Positions 1 to 11,247 of a DNA stretch of 64,000 bases are shown in pieces. The DNA comes from Clonostachys chloroleuca. Taxonomy: Eukaryota; Ascomycota; Sordariomycetes; Hypocreales; Bionectriaceae. How positions within the stretch are numbered: the first letter of the stretch is position 1; each line of letters begins with the position of its first letter. Below the pieces are notes generated by a model. It ran no database searches. It was not told where the DNA came from and saw only the letters and a program-made list of their open reading frames with translations. The stretch spans positions 12,896,001-12,960,000 of the forward strand of contig JBANAY010000003.1 in the NCBI GenBank assembly GCA_037952775.1. The letters run 5' to 3'. A program made the translations under genes and the position numbers.

Positions 1-1363
1 ACAGCCGGGAGAGGAACTTGGACTGGGATGCTGAATTCCTCCAGTTCCGCCTGCGGACCGATACCGCTCAGCTTGAGGATCTGCGGAGTATTAAAAGCCC
101 CTCCTGCCACAATGACCTCTCTCTTTGCAACAGCGGCCATGGCACTGCCGCTGTCGGCTTCGTTGGAGCGTGGATCAGCTTTGTACAGAGCAACTCCCTT
201 GAGATACTCGACGCCAACAACGGACTTTACGTCTGTAGAATTATTAAACAACAGCTTGGTGGCCAGCGAGTTTGTGCTGATGGTTAATAGATATTTCTGT
301 GTGCCGTTGGAGTATGTTTCGTCGATTGTGCTTTTGAGGTAAGTTCCAGGGCTCGAGCGACGATGCTTCTGGTCATGATGCAGAGTGTGTTCTGTAATGC
401 GGTTCTTTTCAAAACGATTCCCGTCAAGACTGTTGCCATCGCGATGCAACAGTTTCCAAACTTCGTCCTTGCTGGGGTTATGTGAGTCCCCAAGTGCAGT
501 CATTGCCGTGCTAACCACCTGAAAAAAACCGTCATCAGGCCGAACGATGGAAAGGTTGTTTCGATTCGACTGTTTGTTGTTAGTATAACGGCACAGACAG
601 AAGCTGGCTTGGAATCAAGAAACTTGCTCGAGCCAAGGAGCTAAAGACTCGTCGGAGCAGATTCACACTTACACCAAGCCACCCAGAAAAACCATGACCC
701 GGCGTATCTTTAGGGAGAAAATGGTTGCTCTCCAGACGTTCAAAGTATTGTCTCATGTTCTCCGATTTCCAAGAGTTGTCTCCTGTGAGATTCGCGATAT
801 GGTTCCAGTCGTTATCTGGGGGAAGCGCCAGCCCAGCGGCATTAACCATTGTGCTCCCACCAACCGTAGCACCTCTGGGGTACAACATCCCGCGTGCTTT
901 GGCATCCGGAGGCGGGTTGTAACCCACGTAGTATGACCCATTAGTCAATTGCCATGTAAACTTGGAGTCTTTCTGAGCCTTGTCAGGATCAGAGTAGTGG
1001 TTGACGAAAAACTGCCACGATATCTCCGGGTCCTCGGCTGCTGTGTTTGCCCTTTATTTAGAGTCAGCTTGTTCTTATTTATAATCAACTTCGCACATAC
1101 ATGACTGGAATTGTCGTCAGTGAGCTGTTGACATGGTCACCTCCAGCTTCAAGGAGAAGCACCGAGTATCCATGCCTTGCCAAGTTTGCTCTAGGTGGTA
1201 TTAGCCAAAATTCTCAGCAGTATGAAGGATCTGTAGCTTACGCTAGTGGCCCTCCTCCAGCGCCTGATCCGATCACAACGTAGTCGTATTCTGGGTTTGC
1301 CGAGGCAGAGCAGCTTGCTGTTGCAAGGAGGCAAAGAGCCAGTGAACTATTGGAAGCCTTCAT
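1..1363 (-). CDS. Secreted GMC oxidoreductase, C-terminus outside the window
   Basis: FAD-dependent glucose-methanol-choline oxidoreductase, probably an extracellular alcohol/sugar oxidase or dehydrogenase; the substrate cannot be told. Translation starts at 1363 with a signal peptide (MKASNSSLALCLLATASCSA), followed by the dinucleotide-binding motif VVIGSGAGGG and LLLEAGG. Hand splicing removes an intron at 1191-1241, one ending near 1055 and one around 545-640; the frame stays open across all junctions. The first GMC signature appears as GATVGGSTMVNA and the second as GAFNTPQILKLSGIGP (about 62-110). The reading frame is still open at position 1, so the C-terminal substrate domain with the catalytic His lies outside. 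I see no lesion in the part present. Confidence 0.88.
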
Positions 1364-3360
1364 TCTGAACCAAATGTAGTCGTGTTTAACCGAGTATAGC
1401 TGTCGTAATAATCTATGCTTTTTAATATATAGAACTTGGAATAATATCCAGCTTATATATATAATAGTAATATATATTTTTTTTTCATCCAGATAATAAC
1501 TCCTACCCTTATATATCGATATAGTTAGAACGTTGGAGGGTTCCATCCTGAGCCGTATGGATTTGTATATACCGGCTAAATTGGCCGTGGTTACCCACGA
1601 TCTTGTTGGGCTCTTATTGGTCATCAAACTGATCCCTGGCCCAACATATCTCCAGATAAGGGAATATCCCAAAACTTGAAGATCAATATCCGGGGTAGAC
1701 AAATCTCGACCCTAGCTCGCAGAAATCAACGTTACGGCTAACATGGCCGAAAACGGGACAGACGAAACACTAACGATCGTTTGCCCCTATCTCGAGACAA
1801 CAAATCAGCTGTGCAAAGAAATGATTATTAGTCATAAATCCATGGTCTTTTTGGCCAACTCATGCGCAGGGATAGATTCCGCAAACTCCGTATACTACAG
1901 CGGTGATATCATTAATCAAAATATAATAGTTTAAGAAGGTAATAATACAGGAAGTTATATTCTTCTACTTAATTAAAAAGATAAAAGAGTTAAAGAAGTA
2001 GTAGGTCTCCCCTTATCAGAGGACGGAGTAATTCCGGCTAGTCAATTAGGAGGCTCGGGTAAGATGTACCTTATCTCTCTAGACCCTAGTAAAAAGCTAG
2101 GAAAGTAACTTCCCGCCAGCAGGCGTCCGAGACCACACAACAACACATACAATAATACAACCAATTATCTGACACCCCTTATCTTATCTATCAACTTTGA
2201 GTAGCTTATCTTAGCGCGTTCTGAAGTCACGGTGATTGGATTAACTGGGGCGTATAGTCCCGCTCCAAGAGAGGTTCTCTTCGTAATACGCAGTAAGCCC
2301 AACAATGGAAGATTTCACACGCATAGAGAATCAAGAGTAAATAGTTAAAACCCCTGAATTATCCTGGCATCCTTTCTGTTTTATCTCTATAGCTTTTTCC
2401 GCAATTTGGATTGCCTCCTCAAGATCAGTCAACAACGGGGTTCCATTCATCGATCGCAAACCAGGTCAATGACTCAATCGTTACAACCAGCACGTCAATT
2501 TTAACCAATGGGCCAACGGCCTTTGATCCAGTTCTACAGTCATTTTGTCACTAAGCTTTGATCCGGTTTTTAGCCATCTTCCTCCAAGATCACAAGCATT
2601 AAAACGGAGATTGGGAACAATGAACGACTGCTGGGGCATCGTTGATATGTAGGGTAGGTAGGATAATTGTCGCAAAGAGATGGGGTAATTAAATGACTCG
2701 CTGTTAGAGCCAATATATTGCCCGTAAAGGAAGCTGAAACCCATGTTGATATTATGTCAGGGGTATCAAATTCTCCGCAAAGATTTACATTGAGAAGCTG
2801 ACAACCCATGTACGTAATTTAGATTTGATGGCAGCACCTGTCCTATTAAGGTACGATTTACGATTACACGTCTCAAGCGCTGCTGAACCTTGGTTGTTTA
2901 CAACCAGAAACCTCTGCTTTTCTCGCCTTTCCGCAATTACATATTAATCCAAAAACTTCCGGATAACCCGAATTTAAAATCCAAGATATCTCTTAATTTA
3001 TCGCCATTCTACGCAGGTTGCCAAGAATGCCCACGTTGAAGATGAAACACACCCTTGACTCTAGTATGCCAGTTTCGGCCTCCAGGTCTCGCCCTTTCTT
3101 AGTTAATCATGCTTACTCTTCCAAAAATACTTCACCGTGGGTCTATGCCAATATTTCCAGAAGAGCGGCGGCCTTCCTTACTTTTGTCATCACCATCGCC
3201 ACCCTTGGAGAGCTTCGGGCAAATTCGCACCTTGTGCACGGAGAAGAAACCAGACATTAACATCTATCCAAGACTAATCCTCGATGGGTGTTGTGCAGAG
3301 CATACCCGCCACAGACCTGTCCTCGTGTTCCGCCTGATGGAGACTTGTGCAGGCCTCCCG
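1364..3360. other. Intergenic, no convincing gene
   Basis: About 2 kb between the divergent GMC and GH72-like genes. The first 150 bases are A/T-rich. A 63-codon open frame at 1743-1934 has no family signature I recognise. At 2018-2174 a 157-bp stretch ends in CTGACA and is flanked by the same nine bases, CCCCTTATC, at 2009-2017 and 2175-2183; this may be a trace of an insertion. The frames in 2481-2809 look random. Confidence 0.5.
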
Positions 3361-5243
3361 ATGCTGCGCTTCATCGCATATGGGTTCCTCCTCTTTGCTA
3401 CTCTCGTGGCGTCCATCTCCCCCATCTCGATAAAGGGCTCGAAACTATACGATCAAGATGGAAAGCAGTTCTTCGTCAAAGGTATGTTGCTGCCTAAACT
3501 ACGTTCACTTTTGTGCGCAACACTAATCTGGACTCACTGCTGCAGGTGTCATTTACGCGGGAGTGGGAGAGATTGACGTATTGCGCGACGGAAAACAATG
3601 CCAGCTCGATGCTGGACTGATGAAGGATCTCGGTATCAATACAATTCGTGTCTATGGAGCGGATTCTACAAAGGATCATAAGGAATGCATGGAGGCTTTC
3701 TCGAGCAAAGGTATCTATGTTTGGGTGGACCTGTCCACAGAGTCAAGAAAGATCGATGATGTAAGTGAAGCTAAACCAAGAGCCTAATTATGCCCCCAAG
3801 ACGCTGATAGAACGCCCAGAAAACCCCAGAGTGGACAATGAATTTATATACTAACTTCACCTCGACCATCGACCACTTCGCCGGCTATGACAACGTCCTC
3901 GCCTTTACCCTTGGTTTTAATACCCTAGATAACACGAGTATGTCTACTGTCAGATCAGTATTGAACTTGCAGCTCCTAATTAAACAATTACAGTTAAGGG
4001 AAGCGTTGCAGGCATTGCTATCAAGGCAGCCGCGCGAGATCTCAAAGCATTCCGAGATGCCCGAGGTTACCGTCCGATACCGATCGTATATGCTCAAGGG
4101 CCCGACGAACCACACACAAGCAAATGCGGACAGTTCGTCGCCTGCGGTGACAACACGGTTGATATGTTCGGCATTAATAATGATATATGGTGTGACATCT
4201 CATCAGGGCTCGACATGATGCACGAGTTGTTCAAAGACTATAACATCCCGATTGTATTCTCGGAAACAGGCTGTGGAGGCGACAATAAGCGCAACTTCAG
4301 CGAGGTCTATGGGATACTGGGGGGTGATCTCCCTGGCAAGTTCTCTGGTGTCATTGTATATGAGTGGGCCCAGCAGGAGAACAACTACGGGCTAGCGAAA
4401 TACTCGGATAAGGCGCAGACGGGGACTCCTTCGCTCCTCGACGACTACAGCAGGCTGTCGACGGCGTTTTCAACACTGAATCCAACGGGCACATCGATGA
4501 CAGATTATATACCGACAGAAACCGCACCAGCCTGTCCAGATTACGACTCGATATCGCGCTGGGCACTTAGAGGAGATATTGTGCCTCCTACAATTGCTGG
4601 GGTTGATATTGGGACGGTGACGGCTCGCACAACGTATATTCCGTCAAAGAGCCCCGATACTGCTTCGGCAACTGGAACTATAACTGGTAGTGGTGGCGGT
4701 GGTGGCGGCACTGGTTCAACAGCTGATGATGACGGCACGAATACCGAAGGCTCAGATAGCTCGAACAAGAAAGGAACCGCTCTGCCAAGAGGCAGCCTGA
4801 TCGGAGTCGTTGTAGGCTGCCTTCTTGCACTTCTGGCACTATTGGCGCTTTTAGCGTTCTTATTCATTCGGAGGAGACAAGGGAGGGGGATGGAGAAGCT
4901 CGACAAAGCATCATCTATAGTCACAGGCGGAGCGAGGGGACCCGAGGGCGACCACGATGATAGCAACTGGTCTAAAATAGTTGTCTCACCCAAGAGTGAG
5001 GAGAGGGTGGAAAGATTTGAGCTGCCGACATTTAAGCAGAGATCTTCAACTCCGCGGTTCGAGCTGGATGCCACAGAATGGAGTCAAAGTTCTAGAGAAG
5101 TCGGTTTCGAAAAGGGCGGCGTATCTGGACATGAGCGTAATGCGTTATCCAACGGAGGGATTGCTCCAATAGCAACTATTACAAAGCCAGCCTCCATATA
5201 TGAGTTGTCTGACACAGGTTTGGATCATTCAGTGCAAAGATAG
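3361..5243 (+). CDS. GH72-like (GAS/GEL) wall protein with transmembrane anchor, probable pseudoenzyme
   Basis: Relative of the 1,3-beta-glucanosyltransferases that elongate wall glucan. Start at 3361 gives a signal peptide (MLRFIAYGFLLFATLVASIS); an upstream in-frame ATG lies at 3339. Introns at 3482-3545, 3761-3810 and 3938-3993 keep one frame of 570 aa. Family landmarks are ISIKGSKLYDQDGKQFFVKG, INTIRVYGADSTKDH, GYDNVLAF and the nucleophile region IVFSETGC. Where the family has G-N-E (acid/base Glu) this protein reads G-F-N-T (about residues 147-150), so transglycosylation is doubtful. There is no GPI-type end: a Ser/Gly-rich linker leads to a hydrophobic helix at about residues 424-447, RRR and a cytoplasmic tail of roughly 120 aa. 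It may sense or bind wall glucan; that role is inference. Confidence 0.82.
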
Positions 5244-6001
5244 AGTAAATCGATTTTCAAATGAGAAGTTTTAGAAATATAAGCATAGTAGCTGGTAGCA
5301 ACATGTGCCAAACGGTGCGAAGTGATATATGTCCAAGCAGTTATTCAAATCGGTGAGAATCGTTGCCACAATGCCTTTATTTGGATCCAAGCTGCGATAC
5401 ATCCACTATTGCTAACGTCGTACCTCGAAAGAAAATATAGCAGTATTCCAAGTTACTGGCCTCGATTACGCTATGAGAAAGTAGTTCAGGTAAGCGTTAT
5501 ATGAAATTGAATCTTTCTCACTGCCTAAATTCCCTCCCCTCCTATATATCAGTATCTGCTCGGCATCTCATTCAGATACTGATACTGATTCTGATTGAGC
5601 TTTAGTAAGCTATGAATTCCGTCCTTAAGCAAGTGCCATCTAATGAAACCTCCTAACCAATGAACACAGCAACACTTTCGGATAAGGCAAGTGAGTCTAT
5701 CCGCAATGAAACGACGCAGTGAAACCGTGTCTCTGGGCCGTTTAGTAATTCTTTTCAATAAATGTTGTAATAAATGTAGTACCAGTTGACGTTAAAGTAA
5801 TACTACGTCCATCGCTTAACCTCAATACTATACCACACTACGACACTTTATGCTCTCTGGGATTAAGGCCCGTCTTCCGCCTCAAGTCAAGCAGTAGTAA
5901 TTATCAAATCTTTTGTATCTTGCAAGAATATTACCCTGAGGTAGTATTTTACGGCAACAGAGTCCCCGTACACTTTCTTTCAGACGAACTCAGTTTGCCA
6001 A
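5244..6001. other. Intergenic, nothing recognised
   Basis: Sequence between the GH72-like gene and the solo LTR. It contains a short imperfect CTGATA-type repeat near 5574-5600 and no open frame with a recognisable family. Confidence 0.5.
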
Positions 6002-6006
6002 GAACC

Positions 6007-6663
6007 TGTTGGTGTCGCCACCTAACAGCTTCCAGTTATACAGGTAAAAGGGATATATTGAGACTGTTACTTCTAACTAGTAATTACAGGAGGGATCCGT
6101 TGACCCTTATATCCCAAGGAATCCCTTGATCGTATCCTCATGCGAGCAGCCCGGTCTCGGGCTCGTAAGGTCCGTCGATTATCCCGTTGGCATACAATTA
6201 GTTAGGGATCTTCATATCCGTTAGACCGAGGTTGTGACCTTCCTTTAACTTGTACGTTTGATAGGATCAGAACGCTCTTCGAGCTATCGGGCCTGCGCCG
6301 ATAACTCGGTCTTCGGTTGATCGTCAAAGCCGTAGTTCGCGATAGACCCTACCGGCTAGGGTTGCTCGAGCCGATAGGTCAGGGCCTTGATAATCGGGTC
6401 CAGTTAGGTTGCAACCTTCCAACCTGACTAATTAACCCCTCTCGGTAAAACTGATCCTTCTAGGTCGGTTGCATCACGGCCGCCGCTATCGTGCGATTGA
6501 ACCTTACTTTTGCAATCGCGGCCGGTCCGGCTTCCACGGAATTCCTGATGGTTTTTACTAGTAAACTGTGTGTGCGTTCGAACAGGCTGGGCTGCGGGCT
6601 TCAACCTTCATGGATTATCTCGGTAGTCGACGATATCTCTCTATCGCCCGCTTGGCACCAACA
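6007..6663 (+). mobile_element. Solo LTR, copy A (657 bp), with 5-bp target duplication
   Basis: The element begins TGTTGGTG and ends CACCAACA, an 8-bp perfect inverted end of the TG...CA type. It is flanked by GAACC on both sides (6002-6006 and 6664-6668), the 5-bp target duplication expected of LTR retrotransposon integration. A near full-length inverted copy lies at 58084-58741 and a fragment at about 11031-11169. No internal retroelement sequence adjoins it, so it is a solo LTR left by recombination. The copies differ at scattered sites and keep normal G+C, so they are not heavily RIP-mutated. The open frame at 6491-6703 lies mostly inside the LTR and is not a gene. Confidence 0.93.
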
Positions 6664-6963
6664 GAACCTAAACACGGCTAACAGCCTAAATCTGCTATTG
6701 TAAATACGAGAAAGGTTGATTGAGCCAAGAAATTACCATCACTCATATACCAGAATTGGAAAGATTGAATGAACTTTTTAATTTGGCAGCAAAATATCAT
6801 ATGATATAGAATGGAATGAATTCTATTTAAACTCTATGATGCAAACGAACAATATAGCTCACTTCGCTTCTCCTTATCCTAGGTGAATGAGATTGAAAGT
6901 AAAACGTTTGAATGTCACTAAAGCTTTTATTCTCGTGTTCAAATTACTCTCCTAGCCTTTGTC

Positions 6964-7858
6964 GTGAAGGTTTTAGCAGCTATTCTCGGCTTGGTGAGCC
7001 TTGGGCAAGCCCACTGTAAGAACCACACTTCCAGTAGTATCCGTACGTCGCTAATAAATGAGCAGATCATTTCCATACGACGATTTACAATGACGTTGCC
7101 TCAGAGAAGTTTGAATTCATTAGAGAGATCGATTGGAATCTCCGCGACGGTCCTGAACTTGACGTCTTCGGCCCAAATATGACCTGCAACAGGATGAACG
7201 CGAACCCTTTCACGGAACAAGGACCTAAGGTCTTAGAGGTCATGGCCGGATCAACTATTGGTTAGTTGTTATTTTTCATGTGATGCTGCGATTGTCAGTT
7301 GAATATCCTTGACTCACCACAATTGATAGACTTTTGAGGGCTATATTGAATCTTCCACCCGGGCCCGCTGCAATTCTTCATAGCCAAGGCTCCTTCTGGG
7401 ACAAAGGTCGAGGAATTTGACGGTTTGGGCGATGTCCGGTTCAAGATATATAGTGACGGCGACGAGTCATCAATCATTAACGAATGATTGACCTGGCCAA
7501 ATTGGAGTATGCTGCTCTCAAAATACCCCAGTCCGCGCGTGTAGATATTAACGGCTAAATCACAGAGAAGAGCCGTGTATCTATCAAGATACCTGAATGC
7601 GTCGCCGATGGAGAGTATCTACTTCGGCTCGAGCACATCGCACTTCATAATGCTTCACAGGATAATGGAGCCCAATTCTACATTTCTTGTGCTCAGATCA
7701 GGGTCACTGGGGGTACTGGAACACTTCAGCCATCGCCTTCGGATTTGCTAGCTTTCCCTGGTTCGTACGATCCTAAGGATCCCGGTCTGTTCCTTCATAT
7801 ATAGTACCCGATCCCAACGAGCTACACTGCGCCTGGCGGCCCAGTTCTGCAATGTTAA
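6964..7858 (+). pseudogene. AA9 lytic polysaccharide monooxygenase pseudogene
   Basis: Remnant of a secreted copper LPMO (AA9, formerly GH61) acting on cellulose or hemicellulose. The signal peptide KVLAAILGLVSLGQA is followed by the mature N-terminal His (AHY after removal of a 50-nt intron at about 7017-7066). HPGPLQFFIAKAPSG, a KIPECVADGEYLLRLEHIAL stretch with the second-His region, and NGAQFYISCAQIRVTGG are clear, and the end reads TSYTAPGGP. It is broken: the start codon position holds GTG instead of ATG, a frameshift precedes HPGP near 7350, and in-frame stops occur after SIINE (about 7485), near 7552 (TAA) and near 7801 (TAG). A second intron of about 69 nt starts at about 7260. Confidence 0.85.
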
Positions 7859-8527
7859 TAGATTAGAACTCAATACTGTATATCTCAAGGCAACCTATTC
7901 AAGCTCGAGACAGCGCTTTGTGAAAGTTGTTTCCATCTATCAAATTTCATATAGCGGCTCAAGAAGTAAGAAGTGCAATATATATATATATATATGTAGC
8001 TGGATATCTTAGATTATTAGCTAGCTATTATATATATATCAAATTCATTGCATTGAGAAATTGGGTCTGGTAACTCCTATTAGAGCATGTCTCAGATACC
8101 CTATATAACCACACCTTAGGCCAGTTAGATGCCCTGACTGGCAAGATCCTTGTTGAAGTTGATCCAGCATAGGCCGGACTGGACGGCGGTGTTCATGCCA
8201 TCATGATTGGGACGCAGGATATATCAGTGTCAGTGCTCTAGCCAAGGGGCTAGTGGTACTCACTGGGTATTTAATCTAATGAAATCTGATTGGAATAAGC
8301 ATGGTGATAATGAATGGATGAAAATTTGCCTTAGATTGCAAAGGTTGTGCTTCTCCTCTTTATCTGTTAATTTACATGTTCCGTGAAAAATTAATCACAA
8401 GGCCCAACAACCTGTATTAACCACCTGATTCCGAATCAATATGAATACGTCATGCACGCACCTCGGATTCAAGCATGAAACGCATTGGGAGTTATCCTAC
8501 TACATAACGCTATTGGACAATATAGCA
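7859..8527. other. Intergenic with TA microsatellite
   Basis: Contains a (TA)n run at about 7978-7995 and a second short one near 8029-8038. No open frame of note. Confidence 0.5.
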
Positions 8528-9173
8528 CTAAGCCTCGGTGGTTGGCACAGTCACTAAGCTGTTCTCGGGGAAGATCATTACAGACTTGCTCCTGTCCAAG
8601 AATTTGGCCTCGTCTGTTGCAATGGGGACCCCCTGCTTGGTGAACTGGGCGAAAAGGGCATCTCGGTGTGCTGCGTCGCGGCAGATAACCGTGGTGATGC
8701 AATCGTGCCCGAAAGCGGCGGCGCCAGCGCCAATCAACGAGCCCGTGTTATTGCGGTTGATGTAGTTTCTTCCGTAGCTCAATGGCCGCAGCTCGCCCTG
8801 GAAAACCAGTTCCGTGATAAGGGGCACGTGGTGGTTCTCGTAATAGTCCTTGAACTCTGCCATGGTGGTGCCTGCCTTGCGTGCTAGCAGAATATAGACA
8901 GTTGTCGTGTCGGCTGGTATCGTTTCCATTCCTCCGTCTCTTTTGCCGGGCGAGCTTGTCTCTCCATCCACGACGGGGATTGATCGCGCGTGATCTATGG
9001 TCTCCAGGTCAGCTTTTGGTATGTACAAGATGCGCACGGAAAACTGGAGGGCAATTGAAACAACACTCACGGTTAAGACAGCCAATACCTGTACCGGGGC
9101 CGCAGGCCGGGCTGGCTAGTGCGGACTGGACTAGAAGGCTGCCGGCCAAGATTGGGAACCAAGAAGACTTCAT
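8528..9173 (-). CDS. Secreted EthD-domain (dimeric alpha/beta barrel) protein
   Basis: 195-aa protein. Start at 9173 gives a signal peptide (MKSSWFPILAGSLLVQSALA); an intron at 9013-9070 joins it in frame to the main exon ending at 8528. The core TVYILLARKAG...MAEFKDYYENHHVPLI matches the EthD fold (PF07110), in which a small enzyme or binding domain forms a dimeric barrel. EthD-type proteins in fungi take part in varied oxidative or decarboxylating steps, and the substrate here is unknown. An N-terminal secretion signal is unusual for this mostly intracellular family. The gene stands alone between intergenic stretches and shows no lesion. Confidence 0.75.
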
Positions 9174-10528
9174 GCCGAACTGTAACTGACCGGAAAGACA
9201 CGTGGAGAGTATTGGTAAAGAATGCAGAAGAGTAGAGTTAGAAAAATGATTGATAATTGTAGATGGCCATCAAGCTCCTAATTTAAAGGGACTGGTAGCC
9301 TTTCTCTGCCATGGGTCGTGTCTCGTAATTTAAACACGCTGCGGAGATCCAGCATTGAAAGTGGAAAACACTCCGTCGCCGTAGGGCGGAGCCAATCCTA
9401 CCAATCCTTCATCTGAGAGAGAGGTGGAGTTTCGGCGAACGCCGTTTCATCCTGGCCTAACTGAATGACAGGACGGTTGATTCACTTGTTTCTTCTGTAC
9501 GTCCTTGCATCAGACAGTGCCACTAGTCAACTATAGATAGATATGGCAAAGTACGCCTTGGCATCTACAAGGGTATTGCGTCCTGCTATAGGCCATCCCA
9601 CAAAAGTGAGGGAGAGATAACACCCGGTAAGACTAGCTGGAAACTTAGACCCGGTGTGTCATAATGAATTGCGCGTGGAGGCCACTCGGGGCTTGACATG
9701 CGCTCGCTCTGCCGTCTGAGAATCTTAAACCATTGACAACACGCGGCAGGATATAGTGCATTGCACTTCAACTTTGCTGGGTGATGGTGAGTGCTGTAAT
9801 TTGAAATTCCTGCATTTCTGCACTTAATGCGTTCCCTAACTCTACAATGTTGTTCCATGTCCTTGGCGGCTAATCTCGATCTCGGTTTACACCCAATAGA
9901 ATGAACCTTATTTGGTCGCCGAATTGACCGTGGATCTGTACTTTCAATACCAGATTAAGTATCCAGGAGGTCCCTGTCGAGCAAGGAGACCGCTATAAAT
10001 AGGTGACTTCGTAACCCATTTGTTAGAGAAACTTGGAGGAGGAAAAGAATAAGAGAGAGCAATAACTCGGGTTTCAAGCTGGGTCTCGACCTCGTATCTT
10101 CGGTCGATATGTTTCTAACAAGTAAGAGCTAATGATTTCTATGCCATGATCTTGGCTTTCCGCACCTTTATCCCGATCTAGCGAGGAAGCTTCTAAAACA
10201 AGATGTCATTCAAAGCTAGATGGCCAACAGGTAAGTATCTATCTTAATCTTTGTTATGATAATTATTCATTATTCATGCACCTTCCGCATACGTACACCC
10301 ATGGCCGTCTTGAATCTCGCCTACTGGTGATAAGTATTCCAATGCTAAGTTGGCATAGATGCGCGACTGAGATGGTCATGGCGATGGTGAAGCTCAATCA
10401 GTCAACTCGAGACTGATAATGAACCTTTGGATGGAAAAGCTACGACATGGTTGATGATCAATACCCATGGGTGATTAGTTGGTGCGCCATGCAAACAAAG
10501 ATCTGAGCATGGCGTCAACATATCCCTG
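9174..10528. other. Intergenic, promoter-like, no gene recognised
   Basis: Long spacer between the EthD gene and the Zn2Cys6 remnant. A TATA-like CTATAAATAG sits near 9992 and possible splice-like signals follow (a GTAAGTAT at about 10231), so a short transcript could start here, but no frame shows a recognisable product. Confidence 0.4.
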
Positions 10529-11200
10529 GTGGACGCCATACCCCGCATTGAACCACTTTGCACCGTGACCTCACGTCGAGATTGCACGATCTACGAATCA
10601 GACATCGAGTGGTTTTGGTGGCGCGACGACTGCTGCGATTCCCCGGCAGGTTGCCTTTTCAGAAGAGAGGACACAGATGTGAGTGTGAGGCGTCGCCAAG
10701 AGATCCCAGGCCTCGGCAATCACAGCAGCAGCCATCCATGTCGTCGTCGATCTACTCCAGGCGCCACTGGCCGATCCGGTCCCAAGACCAAGACAGGCTG
10801 CAGTACCTGTCGCCGGCGCAAGGTGCGGTACGATGAAGGGCGGCCCATCTGCCCCAACTGCATCCATCTCAAGATCCCGTGCGGCTTCCAGGACCCACAC
10901 TCGCGGTCGGAGAGCAGCTCACAGCCGGCCTCGAGGCCGAGACAGTCGACTACGAGACCTAGGCCGCCACAACAACACGGCAACTCCTCTTGCCATGTCC
11001 CCGGCACTGACCATAAGCATGACGCAGCCGGTCCGGCTTCCACGGAATTCCTTATAGTATTTGCTAGTGAATTGCGTGTGCGTTCGAACAGGCTGGGCTG
11101 CGGGCTTCAAGCTTCATGGATTATCTCGGTGGTTGACGATATCTCTCTATCGCCCGCTTGGCACCAACAGAGACGTCTGTCATTCCAGAGTGCCGCGTAA
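10529..11200 (+). pseudogene. Zn2Cys6 transcription factor remnant, C-terminus replaced by LTR sequence
   Basis: The frame contains a fungal Zn2Cys6 binuclear cluster, CSTCRRRKVRYDE followed by CPNCIHLKIPCGF. The third Cys of the consensus (Cys-x2-Cys-x6-Cys) is Tyr here; TGC to TAC equals a CpA to TpA change on the other strand, the RIP-type mutation. After about 110 further bases the frame runs into a fragment of the solo-LTR family (from about 11031), so the last 50 or so residues (GPASTEFLIVFASE...) are LTR-encoded and not transcription factor. The regulatory middle domain is absent. Taken together it is a broken gene, though the open frame itself is uninterrupted. The true start is uncertain. 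Confidence 0.8.
11031..11169 (+). mobile_element. Fragment of the solo-LTR family, copy C (3' end only)
   Basis: About 139 bp matching the last part of copies A and B, from CAGCCGGTCCGG to the terminal CACCAACA. The first 500 bp of the LTR are absent, and no target duplication can be tested. It lies in the reading frame of the Zn2Cys6 remnant. Confidence 0.88.
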
Positions 11201-11247
11201 CATTTAACAAAGTGGTGAGAGCTATACGAGATGCATCCTAATCCTGC

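Noticed and set aside
1743..1934. 63-aa frame that vaguely recalls a BTB/POZ start (ISHKSMVF)
   Set aside because: Too short and without the remaining BTB motifs; no splice extension found.
4541..5074. 177-aa minus-strand frame
   Set aside because: Antisense shadow of the Ser/Gly-rich and transmembrane part of the GH72-like gene.
6491..6703. 70-aa open frame resembling frames at 10.9 and 58.0 kb
   Set aside because: The shared protein sequence is only the translation of the solo-LTR family; the three similar frames do not show a conserved gene.
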